NCBI RefSeq assembly: GCF_030272615.1
Contig: NC_081408.1
Location: forward strand, 342,887,793-342,951,792
Origin: Cryptomeria japonica
Taxonomy: Eukaryota; Streptophyta; Pinopsida; Cupressales; Cupressaceae
Reading direction: 5' to 3'
Length of the DNA: 64,000 nt
This document shows positions 1 through 9,994 of this stretch, piece by piece. The stretch's first letter is position 1. Each line of letters starts with the position of its first letter. A program made the translations under genes and the position numbers. The notes beneath the pieces were generated by a model. That model was not told where the DNA came from. It saw nothing but the letters and a program-made list of their open reading frames with translations, and did not search any database.

Positions 1-268
1 CCCATAATTTTTCTTTCTTGTGCCTGATCTAAAGTAGATAAGAATCTCTCCATCCTCCTTGAATCCGTTTTGTTCTACAAGTCTCCTAGTTGAACTTGTT
101 GTGAAAATCAATTCCTAGGTACTTGTATTCTTCCACTATCTTTAATGAGCTTCGCTCTATGATAAAGTTAACATACTACTTCTTCCTTCTTTAAAGAAAA
201 AATCACAACTTCGATCTTATTGGTGTTCTCTTGCATCTTGACCTCTTGGCAAAAGAGGTTTAAAGCCT

Positions 269-273
269 CAAAT
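269..273. repeat. Target-site duplication (CAAAT) of the 274-1066 solo LTR, left copy
   Basis: CAAAT at 269-273 is repeated exactly at 1067-1071, immediately outside the TG and CA ends of the LTR. Five bases is the usual LTR-retrotransposon integrase stagger. Confidence 0.8.
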
Positions 274-1066
274 TGTAAGGTCACTTTTCTCCAAAACTCA
301 ATTAAGTAATTGCAGCGGAATTAATAGATTAAATGTTGATGTTAAATTCATTTATTAAAGGTAATTATCATTCTATTGGATGTAAATATGACATGTAATA
401 ATTTGATAATAATTACGAAGTAAATTAATAACACAACAAATGGAATAACATAGCCACCATATTATCAACAAATCATATATAAAGCATTCTCAATATCTTA
501 TAGCATCAAGGTTTTCCAATACTTATCTCAATCTTGAGCACTTGGAACAATCAATCTCACTCCAAGAAGATTCTAGTGGCCTTGGGACCTTTATGGATAT
601 AGCACTCCATGGAGGAAACAAGTTCTTACAAAGAACCTCGCATGCCTTCACGACAAAAAAAACGCAGCCCTGGCCAGGACACTCCTGGGTGTACGTTGTA
701 CCCAAAGTTGGACACACATTGTGTGCCCCTTCTCCAAATGCCTCATAGCACACCAAGTCACCACCTTCTTCTTCTTAATCTTCTTCCATCAGTGATCTCC
801 CTGCCCCTCCAAGTCTCACATAAATGACTTATACGACTTTTTAAGGGGTGGTTTTCCAAACCATCACACCCTTTCGAAAATGTCACCTTTATTTAACATT
901 TCATTAATACAATTATACCTCTCTTTCAAGAGAGTTTTCATTAACATTATTTACTAATCTTTCTTTAAGGCAAAGGATAATAATATCCTTTATTTTTATC
1001 CCCTTTTTTAATATAAAAGGTTTATTTCATAACCTTATCTTCTCTTGGAGAAAAAGCCACATAACA
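274..1066. mobile_element. Solo LTR inserted in the LINE remnant
   Basis: A 793-bp segment begins TGTAAGG and ends ATAACA (the TG...CA ends of an LTR). It is flanked by perfect 5-bp duplications CAAAT at 269-273 and 1067-1071. Removing it reconnects the LINE reading on both sides, which confirms that it is an insertion. It has no coding capacity; a TATATAAAG box near 475 suggests plus orientation, but this is weak. No internal region or second LTR is present, so it is a solo LTR left by LTR-LTR recombination. Family unknown. Confidence 0.8.
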
Positions 1067-1823
1067 CAAATGCTCTCTCAAACCATGACAAAATTTTACA
1101 ATTAGAATAAGGTCACCCACATGCAAAAGTAACTTCACCACAAAACTTGCGACCTGAATGCCTTCTCCTATGGTTTTGTTTATCCATTCTTCTATTTTAT
1201 CAATATATCAACCAAACAATGTGGGGGATAGAGGACACCCCTATTTGACTCCAATTTTTCTGCCAAAGCATTCATAATACCCTCTTTAGTTTTGATTTTA
1301 GTTGTAACCTACTCATAAAGTTTATAGACTACTACTTTAAATTCATTTGGAATCCCAATCTCCTCCATTTTACTTCAAAGCTTGTCCATGGGCATAGTAT
1401 CAAAGGCATTTTTGAAGCCAATGAAACAAGAAAAAGGCTTCTCCTCCTTGGGTATCCTAGAAATTTTTAAATAAAGTGTCTGGGTCAAAGCATAGTGTTG
1501 TGTCACACTTTTAGCTAAGTGCGAGCAAAAAAGAAATCCTATTCGGCCGAGTAGGACTCAGCTGAGTTTGCATGGCGCCTACGTGGAGGATGGGTGGCAG
1601 GGTATACTCGGCCGAGTAGTACTCGACCCTACATATACCCACCGACTGCACTTAGCCCCCCATTTGCACAATCCAAAATAGCTGGAGCGGGAGGGGGGCT
1701 AAGAAGTCTTTCGACTGAGCAAGGTAGGGCTGAAAGGCTGTTTTTCTTTTTAATTTTAATTTTTTAAAATTGTTTAATAATTTATATGTATAGATTTTTA
1801 ATTTTTTACTTGTTTTAAAAATA

Positions 1824-1825
<2 letters not shown>

Positions 1826-1884
<59 letters not shown>
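1826..1884. repeat. (AC)n microsatellite
   Basis: About 29 uninterrupted AC units followed by a short TA run. The low-complexity frame reading through it on the minus strand is an artefact. Confidence 0.98.
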
Positions 1885-1892
<8 letters not shown>

Positions 1893-3836
1893 ATTACATA
1901 TCATTAATAACATATACAACCAAACAACATATACAACCAAAAAAACTTATAATTACAAACAATATAAGAGAATATAATTTACAAACAATCTCTCTAATTA
2001 CATTTAGGCATCCATGTATACCTTCCAAGAGTTTAGGAGATCTTTTAGTTTCATGGAGTACCAAAGAATATCATATTTAATAAAGGTAAGTTTGATAAGA
2101 TCATATTTGAGACACCTGGATAATGTCAAGGTTTTGGAAAAACATACACATAATTGGGAAGTAAATTGGACTATAGATCAACCCATCACCTTAAGATTGA
2201 TCAACAAAAAGAGAGTGAACCAAATTCTTGAGGACTTGTGAACAAAAAGATGGGAACTTACTTACCATTAATTGAATTTGCATATGATAACACTAACCAT
2301 AGACACACTTCTCATTTCTTCATTGGAGGTTTGTAAGCTCAAGTATTGTATGCTTAACAAATAGGCTCAGACATGGTAGTTGTGGATCCAAATGAACTAG
2401 AAAAGATGAAAGACCAAACTTAGGTTGATTTGCAATGGGGAAATGTAGTGGATTTTTAGAAAATTTATAAATGAAAAAAAATTATACATCAAAATAGTCA
2501 TGCATCAGAGAGAGTGTTTCTAATAAATTAGCCACTGACAAGCTTGATTAATTTTTGTCTTCCAAACTTGCATATCACTTTGTGGAACCTTTTGAGATCC
2601 TAGAACCCTTTGGTGCAATAAATACTATATAGTGAACTTCATCATTTCAACTTCTAATTATAACTTTAGTTATTTAAGTCTTGGCTCCATATATCCCCTA
2701 CTTCTCTCAAGTTCTACCCCAAAATCATGATTCTAAATGTTGCTTCCCTCCCATTAATCAGTATTTTGATTAGAATTGTTAGAACATTATAATAGCTTCA
2801 TTGACATTTCCTAAATGTTTTTGGTCCTTTGATCTTTGGTTAAATCCTTTTGTGTGAGTTTGATTTTGTTTGTCATATTACCATGGTTTTGAGAGTAGGC
2901 TATTGGGTTGATTGGATAACTATAAGGTAATGGGCTAGAAAATGGGAATTTGCTTTTAACAAATAAGAATTTTCTATAGTTTGGGTAAAGATTAGAAGCA
3001 CTTATAGATAGAATATTAACATGGTGTAAAAATGTGAAATATAAAATTTTATATCTAGTTTTAAAATGTGCTTTTTTGTTCTAATACTTAAATGATAATC
3101 TAAGGTATTTAGGTAAAAGAAATAAAAATGTGATATTTTTTAAAATTACATCAAAGGGAAACACGTGCATGTGGTTGCCACATAAAAAGTAGTAATTTAT
3201 CAAAGTATTCTTCAAAATTATTGTGTAGATATGATGCAGGAGCATTTCAATGTAGCTTATCACATTTCACCACATAAGATCACTTTGGATTCTGATAGTG
3301 AATAAAAGTTTAACAATAACTCATACGAATTATATCCAGAGACCAAGAGTTTTGTATCAAATTGTGAAAAGTTAAACTAGATTAACTAGATTACATTTTA
3401 CACTAATGAATTTGCTTATAAAAGAAAAATGAAAACCCTAGATAAAGTAAAAGGAACCTAATTAATGATTTATTAATAAATTAGGTAATTGTCTATTTTA
3501 CTTTAACATTATATACCTATTACGAAATTTTATATTTGAAGTACAATTATGCTAGAATGATTATTATTATTGATATTTGGCGTAACTTTCTAGTTTAATA
3601 AAACGATCTCATAATCATTATCTATAATGGTGTAGTCGCATATGCATATTATAATTTTTATGTTAAATAAGTTCATGTAATTCGTTTTGCAATGTAATCT
3701 TTAAGTTTCAATGTCTATAGGTCGCAGTTCATTTGATTTGTTTTGTTTAAAATGTTTAACTCAAGCATATTTGTACAATGTTTCATCCTGTTTGTGGCAT
3801 ACATTGTATATGAACTTGTTTTTAATTTAATTTAAT

Positions 3837-3838
<2 letters not shown>

Positions 3839-3895
<57 letters not shown>
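3839..3895. repeat. (AC)n microsatellite
   Basis: About 28 uninterrupted AC units just upstream of the plus-strand decayed gene at 3950. Confidence 0.98.
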
Positions 3896-3896
<1 letters not shown>

Positions 3897-3949
3897 TCAT
3901 ACATTTCACATCACATCTAGATACGACTTCTAGTGGTTCACAATATTTT

Positions 3950-5038
3950 TCTTCTGAGTAGAGTGTGCATCCTAATCCTCTGCAGGCCTCACGTAGGTCT
4001 GAGACTCCTGAGAGTACTCTTGAGAATTCAGAGACGGCTTGTACTTAGACTATTTTGAGAATGCAGTCCTCTCTAGCACAGTTACAACGAACTTTAATTA
4101 ACACTCATGTGCTGGCCAATAGAGATAAATTAGAACGTATTAGAGATGAGCTGATGCGTATGATTGAGCTTGCTCAATCATACAACCCATATGATGACCC
4201 TCACATTGAACATTTTTATAGGACTTTATCTCACACTGTCTATGGCACGGTTAAATGGAAAACAATAGATAGAGATGTTTCTGCAGTGAATGTGAAATCC
4301 ATGTTCCCATTTTACATGGAAATGGCTGTGGTTAGATGATATCGGGTCACTAGATGTGAGGATCCTATTGTCGCATCATTCATATATCCTAGATGGTTGG
4401 TGACACATCATAGGTGGCCGCAGAAGGATGAGCTGCCACAGTATTTCTGCAAGCAATTGTATGCAAAATTTCATCTAGGATATGATGTTGATTACACAGA
4501 CTTTCCACGACATGCTGGGCAGGGTAGAGGCAGATTTGCAGACAGATTTAGACACCATGATACACAACCCCCTAGTAAGAGGGCAATGGTGGGTCAAAAC
4601 CTTTCGATTTTTTGAAAGGTTTGGATTTGGTCACAGGTGCTGCTAGTGATATGGCAATTGAGGAGGCACGCGTTGACATGTATTCTAGCATTGCCAACAT
4701 TGCTACTCAGGTTGATGAGATGACTTCTGATCGCATGGGGATATATATGTTGCGTTCTCGTATTGCCCCTATTGTTGATGAGATGGATCCATTTTATGAC
4801 CCATATATTCATTATGAGCTACCATTGCTGTAGAGATTGCACGTTTATCGGAGGATCGTCTGCGCCGGATGAGATCCTACTTAGTGAGTGATCTTGTGGA
4901 TGCTTATCAGGCTCTCTCTACATTACATGGGATCACTCCTCAACAACTGTCTAAGTTCATTGGACGAATACTTCAGAGATCCTCGACTAGTACCAGCCAT
5001 GGTGGAGGAGATTCAGAGCTTGGTAGTTCTAGGTAGGA
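3950..5038 (+). pseudogene. Decayed protein-coding region, unrecognised product
   Basis: A conceptual protein of roughly 360 residues can be followed over several disabling changes: an in-frame TAG at 4046, a TGA at 4337-4339, a frameshift near the T run at 4606, a second frameshift near 4820, and a final TAG after GSELGSSR-like sequence at about 5036. The frame before and after the TGA at 4337 reads continuously. The N-terminal part is Ser/Thr-rich. The middle has aromatic, basic sequence (SFIYPRWLVTHHRWPQKDE). The C-terminal part is helical and charged (LHGITPQQLSKFIGRILQ). I do not recognise the family. It converges on the transposase-like gene at 6925-9994 and may be a second gene of the same element, which is inference. 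Real coding origin is supported by codon-level continuity through the lesions; function is unknown. Confidence 0.5.
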
Positions 5039-5182
5039 GGATATTTTGATACCTCCTACACCACAGACTTCAGGAGTTCGACATCTGGAAATTTTGATTT
5101 TAACTTAGTTGTATATATAAAGTTTCCATGTGTTCACTACCATTGACATATTTTTTTAATTTAAAATACATATTACAAGAGA

Positions 5183-5414
5183 TTATGATGGACGCAAGAT
5201 ATGGAAATTTGCAGGCACCTGGTGATCCTATTTATCAAGATACACAGGTAAATTTATATTTAAATTTAAATTTAAATTGATGTGTCTTATTTTTTTCCTA
5301 TTCATTAGGATCCACTATATATATAATTTTTTTAACATGGGAATTGTGTACACAATGTAGGCCCCTGGAGCAGGCGACGGATCAGATCGGGGATTGGGAC
5401 AGGGTGCGACATAG
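5183..5414 (+). pseudogene. Possible short 3' exons of the 3950-5038 gene
   Basis: Two short open pieces carry good splice signals. The first runs from about 5183 to 5248 (MMDARYGNLQAPGDPIYQDT) and ends CAG followed by GTAAAT. The second begins after TGTAG at about 5361 (APGAGDGSDRGLGQGAT) and stops at TAG near 5414. The repeated APG at the start of both suggests related exons. No homology is recognised. They could belong to the decayed gene upstream or be a chance pairing. Confidence 0.3.
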
Positions 5415-6924
5415 CTCATTATATTGTTATATACATGCTTGCTTCTTTTATTATGTATATCTGACATTTCTATTATACATGTTGTGGACATTTAGATATT
5501 ATACATGAACTGTGGACATTGCATTTGTAGCCTTATTTTAGACATTATACCTAGACATTTCATGTGTTACATATTTATATCTACATTTCATGTGTTGTAC
5601 ATATTTATTTTATGTGTTACAATGAGCTCTCACTCTGAGTTAGGTGCACACTAGATCACTCTCCTAATTCATCAACACCTTTCCTTAATATTTATAATTT
5701 ATTATTTAGTGCATAATTTAGTCGAAAAAGGATGTCTTAAGGGGATCATAATACATGCTAAATTAGTATTCAATTTCTTCGAACTCATTATTATTGAATT
5801 TGTCTACTTAGTTGTGTTACATGTTTATAGAAATTTCATGATTTTGAGTTACATGTTTATTTTATGTGTTACAATGTTCAAATTTCATGTGTTACATTTC
5901 AGTTAGATTGATATGCAAATGATATATACTAGGTTTTATGGTTGGTATTGGTATTGGTATTGGTTTTATGGATCATTTTAGTAGGTTGTGGAAATATTAT
6001 TAACAATATTACATGTTGTGTTTGTTGTAACACTTAAACTTCAATATAAAAATCAATAAAAAATCAAAATGTATTTTCTAAATCAAGTAATATAAATAAT
6101 CACTAATAAATATGAATAATGCAATTATGACTAGTGCCTTGTTCTTAATCAAGAAATATAAATAATTACTAATAATTTCTTAATCAAGCAATATAATAAT
6201 TACTAATAATATAATTCAAGTAATATAAATAATCACTAGTAATCTAGTGTAACAAAGAAAGGAATTTACATGTGTGTGAATTCATAAAAAATTGAATAAC
6301 AATGTATATATATAATTTAGCATACTTAGTTCATAAGGGGATCTAACATTAGGACCTATTAGGATGTCTTAAGGGGATGTCCAAAGAGGATGTCTTAAGG
6401 GGATGGCCAAAGAGGATGTCTTAAGGGTATGTATAACATAAAATAATACATTTAAAAGCTTTTCAACCAAGCATGTATATGTAACAATTTATATAATTTA
6501 GCATACTTCACATAAGGGGATCTAAAGTTAGGACCTATTAGGATGTCTTAAGGGGATGTCCAAAGGGGATGTCTTAAGGGGGTGTCCAAAGACAATGTCT
6601 TAAGGGGATGTCCAAAGCGCATGTCTGAAGGGGATGTATATCACATGTAAAAGCACATTCATGTATGTAATTGAAGAATACATACAATCATAAATATAAA
6701 AGCATTTCAACATTGAGAATGCATAACAATATATGAAAACCATTGTTCACCATGTCAAAAAAACAAACTAGATATGATCTAATATTAAAAAATCATCTCT
6801 AAGTTTTAATATGGTCCAAAAATATATATATCCAGTCCTAGTTCAAATTAAACATGAGTTCAAACTCTAGTTGAAATATAAAAGTATGAGCTACAAAAAC
6901 AAGTTAGATAGCCTAAGTTAGCTC
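5415..6924. other. AT-rich spacer between two convergent decayed genes
   Basis: No gene recognised. It holds the GGATGTCTTAAGGGG tandem block at 6340-6645, with a stray unit at 5729-5745. The rest is simple AT-rich DNA with repeated GTGTTACA and TATTGG words. Confidence 0.6.
6320..6645. repeat. Nested tandem repeat, unit GGATGTCTTAAGGGGATGTCCAAA
   Basis: Short units alternating GGATGTCTTAAGG with GGATGTCCAAAG are repeated several times at 6362-6430 and again at 6539-6640. Each block is preceded by the same leader (AATTTAGCATACTT... then AAGGGGATCTAA...TTAGGACCTATTAGG). A block of about 180 bp has therefore itself been duplicated. There is no spacer/repeat regularity of CRISPR type. Confidence 0.85.
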
Positions 6925-7321
6925 CTAATACATATAGTCTGCATCCTCTCTATCTTTTATTATCTCCAAAAAAATTTCATGTTCTTCAACAGGTAACCTC
7001 CACTTTTGGCTGCCACGTCCTTTTTTTGGCAATGTCTCAAATTGCAACTTTGTCACAATAACCAAGTGACTTTAATGTAGAACTGTTTTTCCAGGCATGT
7101 TTTCAATAAATTGAACACCATTTTTGTCTATCTTAGTTTGCTAATAATAGGTGTTTTCTATAACAACTGAACCAATTGGATATGACTGTCCATCACTGTC
7201 TATAGTTACTTCTGGCAATTTGAATTTTGCTTTCATGCATCTTAGTAGATAATAATCTACACCTTCCACATTGTCAAGATCCACAACCACAACAAAAATA
7301 TCACCTACATGTATGTACATC
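6925..7321 (-). pseudogene. Transposase-like gene, last exon
   Basis: Starts after the acceptor GTCTTTAG at 7322. It reads MYIHVGDIFVVVVDLDNVEG, then YYLLRCMKAKFKLPEV, then KKGRGSQKWRLPVEEHEIF, and ends at TAG 6925-6927. Two internal stops (a TAG near 7152 and a TAA near 7080) leave the frame unchanged. The phase relative to exon 4 is unresolved. Confidence 0.55.
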
Positions 7322-7445
7322 CTAAAGACACCATATAAATTTAAAACAAAAGTAAGATGTATCTATAAAATTTGAACATGTCACTACATGATCTAAATTA
7401 AAACTAAATAAAAGAACATGTATGCACACACGCACTTGAAATGAC

Positions 7446-7735
7446 TAAATCAAAAACATGTTCATAATCAGCTGAATATATAGGATCATGAATGTCTATG
7501 TCATTTTCATCATCTTCATAAGGAGGCATTTTGATTAACTCTTCCATATCCCATTGTGAGACATATCCATTTGTAATATTCTCGCATTGACTCGTTGGAT
7601 TGTCCTCAACACAAAAGCATGATTTTTCTCTTACTTGAATCAAGGGAGGCTTGTGGCATCCTATAGTCATCACTTGATGTAAACTTCTAATACCAACAAT
7701 TGTTTGACAATTGTAAGGATTAGATCGATCAATAC
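7446..7735 (-). pseudogene. Transposase-like gene, exon 4
   Basis: Begins after the acceptor TTTGTAACAG at 7736 and joins exon 3 in frame (K-G-IDRSNPYNCQTIVG). It contains a Cys-rich knot (CFCVEDNPTSQC) followed by NGYVSQWDMEELI. The 3' boundary is uncertain: the GTGCGT near 7446 is a plausible donor but does not leave the phase exon 5 needs. Confidence 0.6.
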
Positions 7736-7850
7736 CTGTTACAAATATGAAATGAAATTTGCACATTTTAAGATCAACTACTTTAGGGTAAAAGTGAAAT
7801 GCAGAGTTGATGAATTTTTTTAAGAATTCTTGAGAACAAAAATATTTTAC

Positions 7851-7952
7851 CTTTCACTTCCCAAAAATAACGTTTGTTGTATGGCGTGTCCCGACTAGAA
7901 AAATGACTTTGACACCATTCAACAATTTTGTTTGCATTCTCTATGCTATAAC
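7851..7952 (-). pseudogene. Transposase-like gene, exon 3
   Basis: A 102-nt open segment between an acceptor (TTATGTAG, minus strand, ending at 7953) and a donor (AAAG followed by GTAAAA at 7850). It encodes YSIENANKIVEWCQSHFSSR and on to RYFWEVK. No stop inside. Confidence 0.65.
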
Positions 7953-8056
7953 CTACATAAAAGAACTTAGAGATGTTGTTATGTGCACTTCTTTTTAAAT
8001 GAAATTATATTAATAAATAGATAAAAACAAATTGAAAAAAAAAAAATAGTACCTAC

Positions 8057-8217
8057 AAGTTCATGTTGGCGAAGTGCATGCTTCACACATGCTCCTTCTC
8101 TATCATGCTCTCCTTTTCCATGTCCACTTTGAAAGAAGTTCCAAAAAAACTTAACATTGTGTCTAGCATGTTGCATGGATAGCACATTAAAGGCTTTTGC
8201 AGATTTAAATTGTCTTG
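8057..8217 (-). pseudogene. Transposase-like gene, exon 2
   Basis: Follows a 119-bp intron. Taking the acceptor at 8218-8219 joins DGCA to ARQFKSAKAFNVLSMQHARHN in frame, and the exon continues with FFQSGHGKGEHDREGACVKH. The donor is GTAGGT after ...RQHEL at 8056. The GHGKG motif following the DGCA block is the expected order for this family as I recall it. Confidence 0.7.
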
Positions 8218-8336
8218 CTCCATAAAGTTGTATGTCATGTACATGTACAATTGAACATTTAAGATAAAATTTATCAAATTGAAATCAAATACAAATTTAC
8301 GTATAAATGAAAATGAATTGAAACTTATGTACTCAC

Positions 8337-9994
8337 CTGCACAACCATCCGACCAAATCCAGTGTTGTGAAACATTTATCTCGTGATTTGCAAGATCTTT
8401 AAAAAACATTGCAAAACAATGAGCTACATAGCTCCTATCATGAACCTTATCATTGTTGATATAGAAATTAACCTCCTTGATGATAATGCATTCATTTGGA
8501 TCAGTACAATTTTCTACCCCATCCACATCAAATTGTGCATGTCTATAGGTCACTTGCACAAATATTGCAACTTGATCAAAATGATAATATTGAGCTTGAA
8601 TCTGCGATTGAGGGGCAAATGTATAGTTCTCAAAGAAATCTACAATTGAAAGAATACAACCAGGTGGAAAACAATTTTTGGAATCACGAAATTGTTTAGC
8701 TTGCCATCGTACACCATGACAATGTTGGATATGTGGATAAATCATAGTACAAAATATGTTCATAAATTCAAGGTAGGGCAATTCACCCTTCTTCAATGCA
8801 ATTTTTTTGGATTCATCTCTTGACTTAGTTCAATATGTCTCATATTGAAATCTCTTCCACAAAACTAGCATTGAAACATCAATATTCTCAATTTGTAATG
8901 GAAATTTTTGTAAATCTCCACAATCAACGCATGTACTTTTTATACACTGTACATTGAAGTCATCTAAATCTTCTGATTTATCACATAAAATTGATTGCAC
9001 AAATTGTGTCGTACTTCCAGGGATGACCATATCTGGATTAAGTATTGCCATAGCTTTTTTATGTGACTCTAAGTATAGATGAAACTCAACATGATTTCGA
9101 CAACAAGAAGTTTCACGTACCTTATTTATGCGTACAAAGTAAGGGCACAACCTCTCAAACATTCTTTGACATATTTTCACATCTGAAAATTCTTCCTTGA
9201 ATGCTTCAAATAGTTCACTTTGTGTTGTATCTACAAAATGTTTAGGATGTGAAATATTCATACTAGTCTCTTCATCTTTCATTTGTATAGTGTCGCTTCT
9301 ATTAGAAGAAATACGGGAGTGGTTGGTCCAATATTCGATGACCAATCTTCTTACATCTTTAGAAATTATGTCTTTTCGAGGAAGTCTACACATATTTACC
9401 CAATTCATTTCAATGTTTTCATCTAAAATATTTCTCCTTCTAATATATCTTTGAACAATTTTTCTAGATATATGCAGTAATTCAAAAATTGTTGTAACTT
9501 GTCTTTTATGTGACAACCTCTTACTAGAAATCATAGTCATCAACGCTCTACGTGCAACACTTGAATCAACTCCTCAACTTGTGGTATCAATAAGGTTCAA
9601 TGCATCTTGCGAATTTTCAACTATTGTTTCTTTTACATGACCTCCTGAGCTTTTTCTATTATCGACACCCAACAACTCCAAAACAGGAGTAATTTCTCTT
9701 TTCTTGAATAACTTTACAAATAATTGTGCTCTCTTGATCATAGATTTTTTTTCAAAATATTCCGACAATTTAATTGTGCTATCAGGTACCATGTGTTCAG
9801 ATGAAATTTGACTGAAAAGAGAATCCTCATTCATCTCCATCAAATTTCTCATGATAGAAGAAAAATTTGTACCTTGACTAGTACTAATTTCTTCTGCTAC
9901 TTCAATTGCATCATCTTCAACATCAACATGATCTTCCTCAACATCAACAGGTTTCTCTTGATTACATTTTCTATGACCTTTCTTTGAATCATCC
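8337..9994 (-). pseudogene. Transposase-like gene, long first exon (3' part)
   Basis: A continuous minus-strand frame of about 550 codons, broken by only two TGA stops (9574-9576 and 8830-8832). Both sit where CGA could have mutated, and the frame is unchanged on either side. It contains the acidic leader (DVEEDHVDVEDDAIEV), the Cys/His cluster, DFFENYTF and WIWSDGCA. It ends at a textbook donor: GCAG followed by GTGAGT on the minus strand (exon end 8337). Its 5' end was displaced to 18764-18812 by the retrotransposon inserted at 9994/9995. Confidence 0.75.
9990..9994. repeat. Target-site duplication CATCC (left) of the chromovirus
   Basis: CATCC at 9990-9994 and 18764-18768 flank the TG and CA ends of the element exactly, placing the insertion inside an exon. 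Confidence 0.9.

Larger units (their letters stand above)
1..1500 (-). mobile_element. Degenerate LINE (non-LTR retrotransposon) reverse transcriptase remnant
   Basis: On the minus strand, fragments of a non-LTR reverse transcriptase can be read in the expected order. Around 1400-1455 is CFIGFKNAFDTMP, matching the LINE signature (V)DFKKAFDTVP. Around 1210-1240 is a decayed GV-x-P-x-P motif, the remains of GVKQGCPLSPTLF. Around 1080-1130 is HVGDLILIVK, a worn YADDLILIAK catalytic motif in which both aspartates cannot be confirmed. Around 60-140 is VEEYKYLGIDF, typical of the region after the catalytic core. Several stops and frameshifts interrupt it, so it is inactive. The line is broken between 273 and 1067 by a solo LTR; coding similarity resumes on the other side (LREHL then KALNLFCQEVKMQ). 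The fragment continues off the left edge. Endonuclease and 3' tail are not seen. Confidence 0.75.
1500..3940. other. AT-rich stretch without a recognisable gene; contains a GC-rich block and microsatellites
   Basis: A GC-rich block at about 1541-1700 carries two copies of the palindrome CGGCCGAGTA and a run of C. The rest is AT-rich. A 75-codon open frame at 2014-2241 has no motif I recognise and no coding neighbours, so it is not called as a gene. The stretch is bounded by two AC microsatellites. Confidence 0.6.
6925..9994 (-). pseudogene. Transposase-like protein gene, multi-exon, inactivated
   Basis: The minus-strand exons join into one long product. It has an acidic N-terminal tail, a helical region with a Cys/His cluster (CCRNHVEFHLYLESHKKA near 9055-9115), a C-x-C-x2-C segment (8905-8950), then DFFENYTF (about 8605-8630) and WIWSDGCA (about 8340-8365), followed after an intron by QFKSAKAF and FFQSGHGKGEHDREG. 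I recall DFxENY plus (W)xDGCAxQFKS plus SGHGKG as the core of an uncharacterised transposase-like family abundant in animals. The two Asp would be DDE-type catalytic candidates. In-frame stops at 9574, 8830, about 7152 and about 7080 mark it as dead. The true start lies across a retrotransposon at 18810-18812. The family name and DDE role are inference; the exon structure is seen. Confidence 0.7.

Noticed and set aside
1652-1885. Open frame starting with a Cys-Val repeat
   Set aside because: The first 20 codons are the (AC)n microsatellite read on the minus strand; the rest has no motif.
6340-6645. Possible CRISPR-like array
   Set aside because: Units are contiguous, without unique spacers of constant length, and the genome is eukaryotic.
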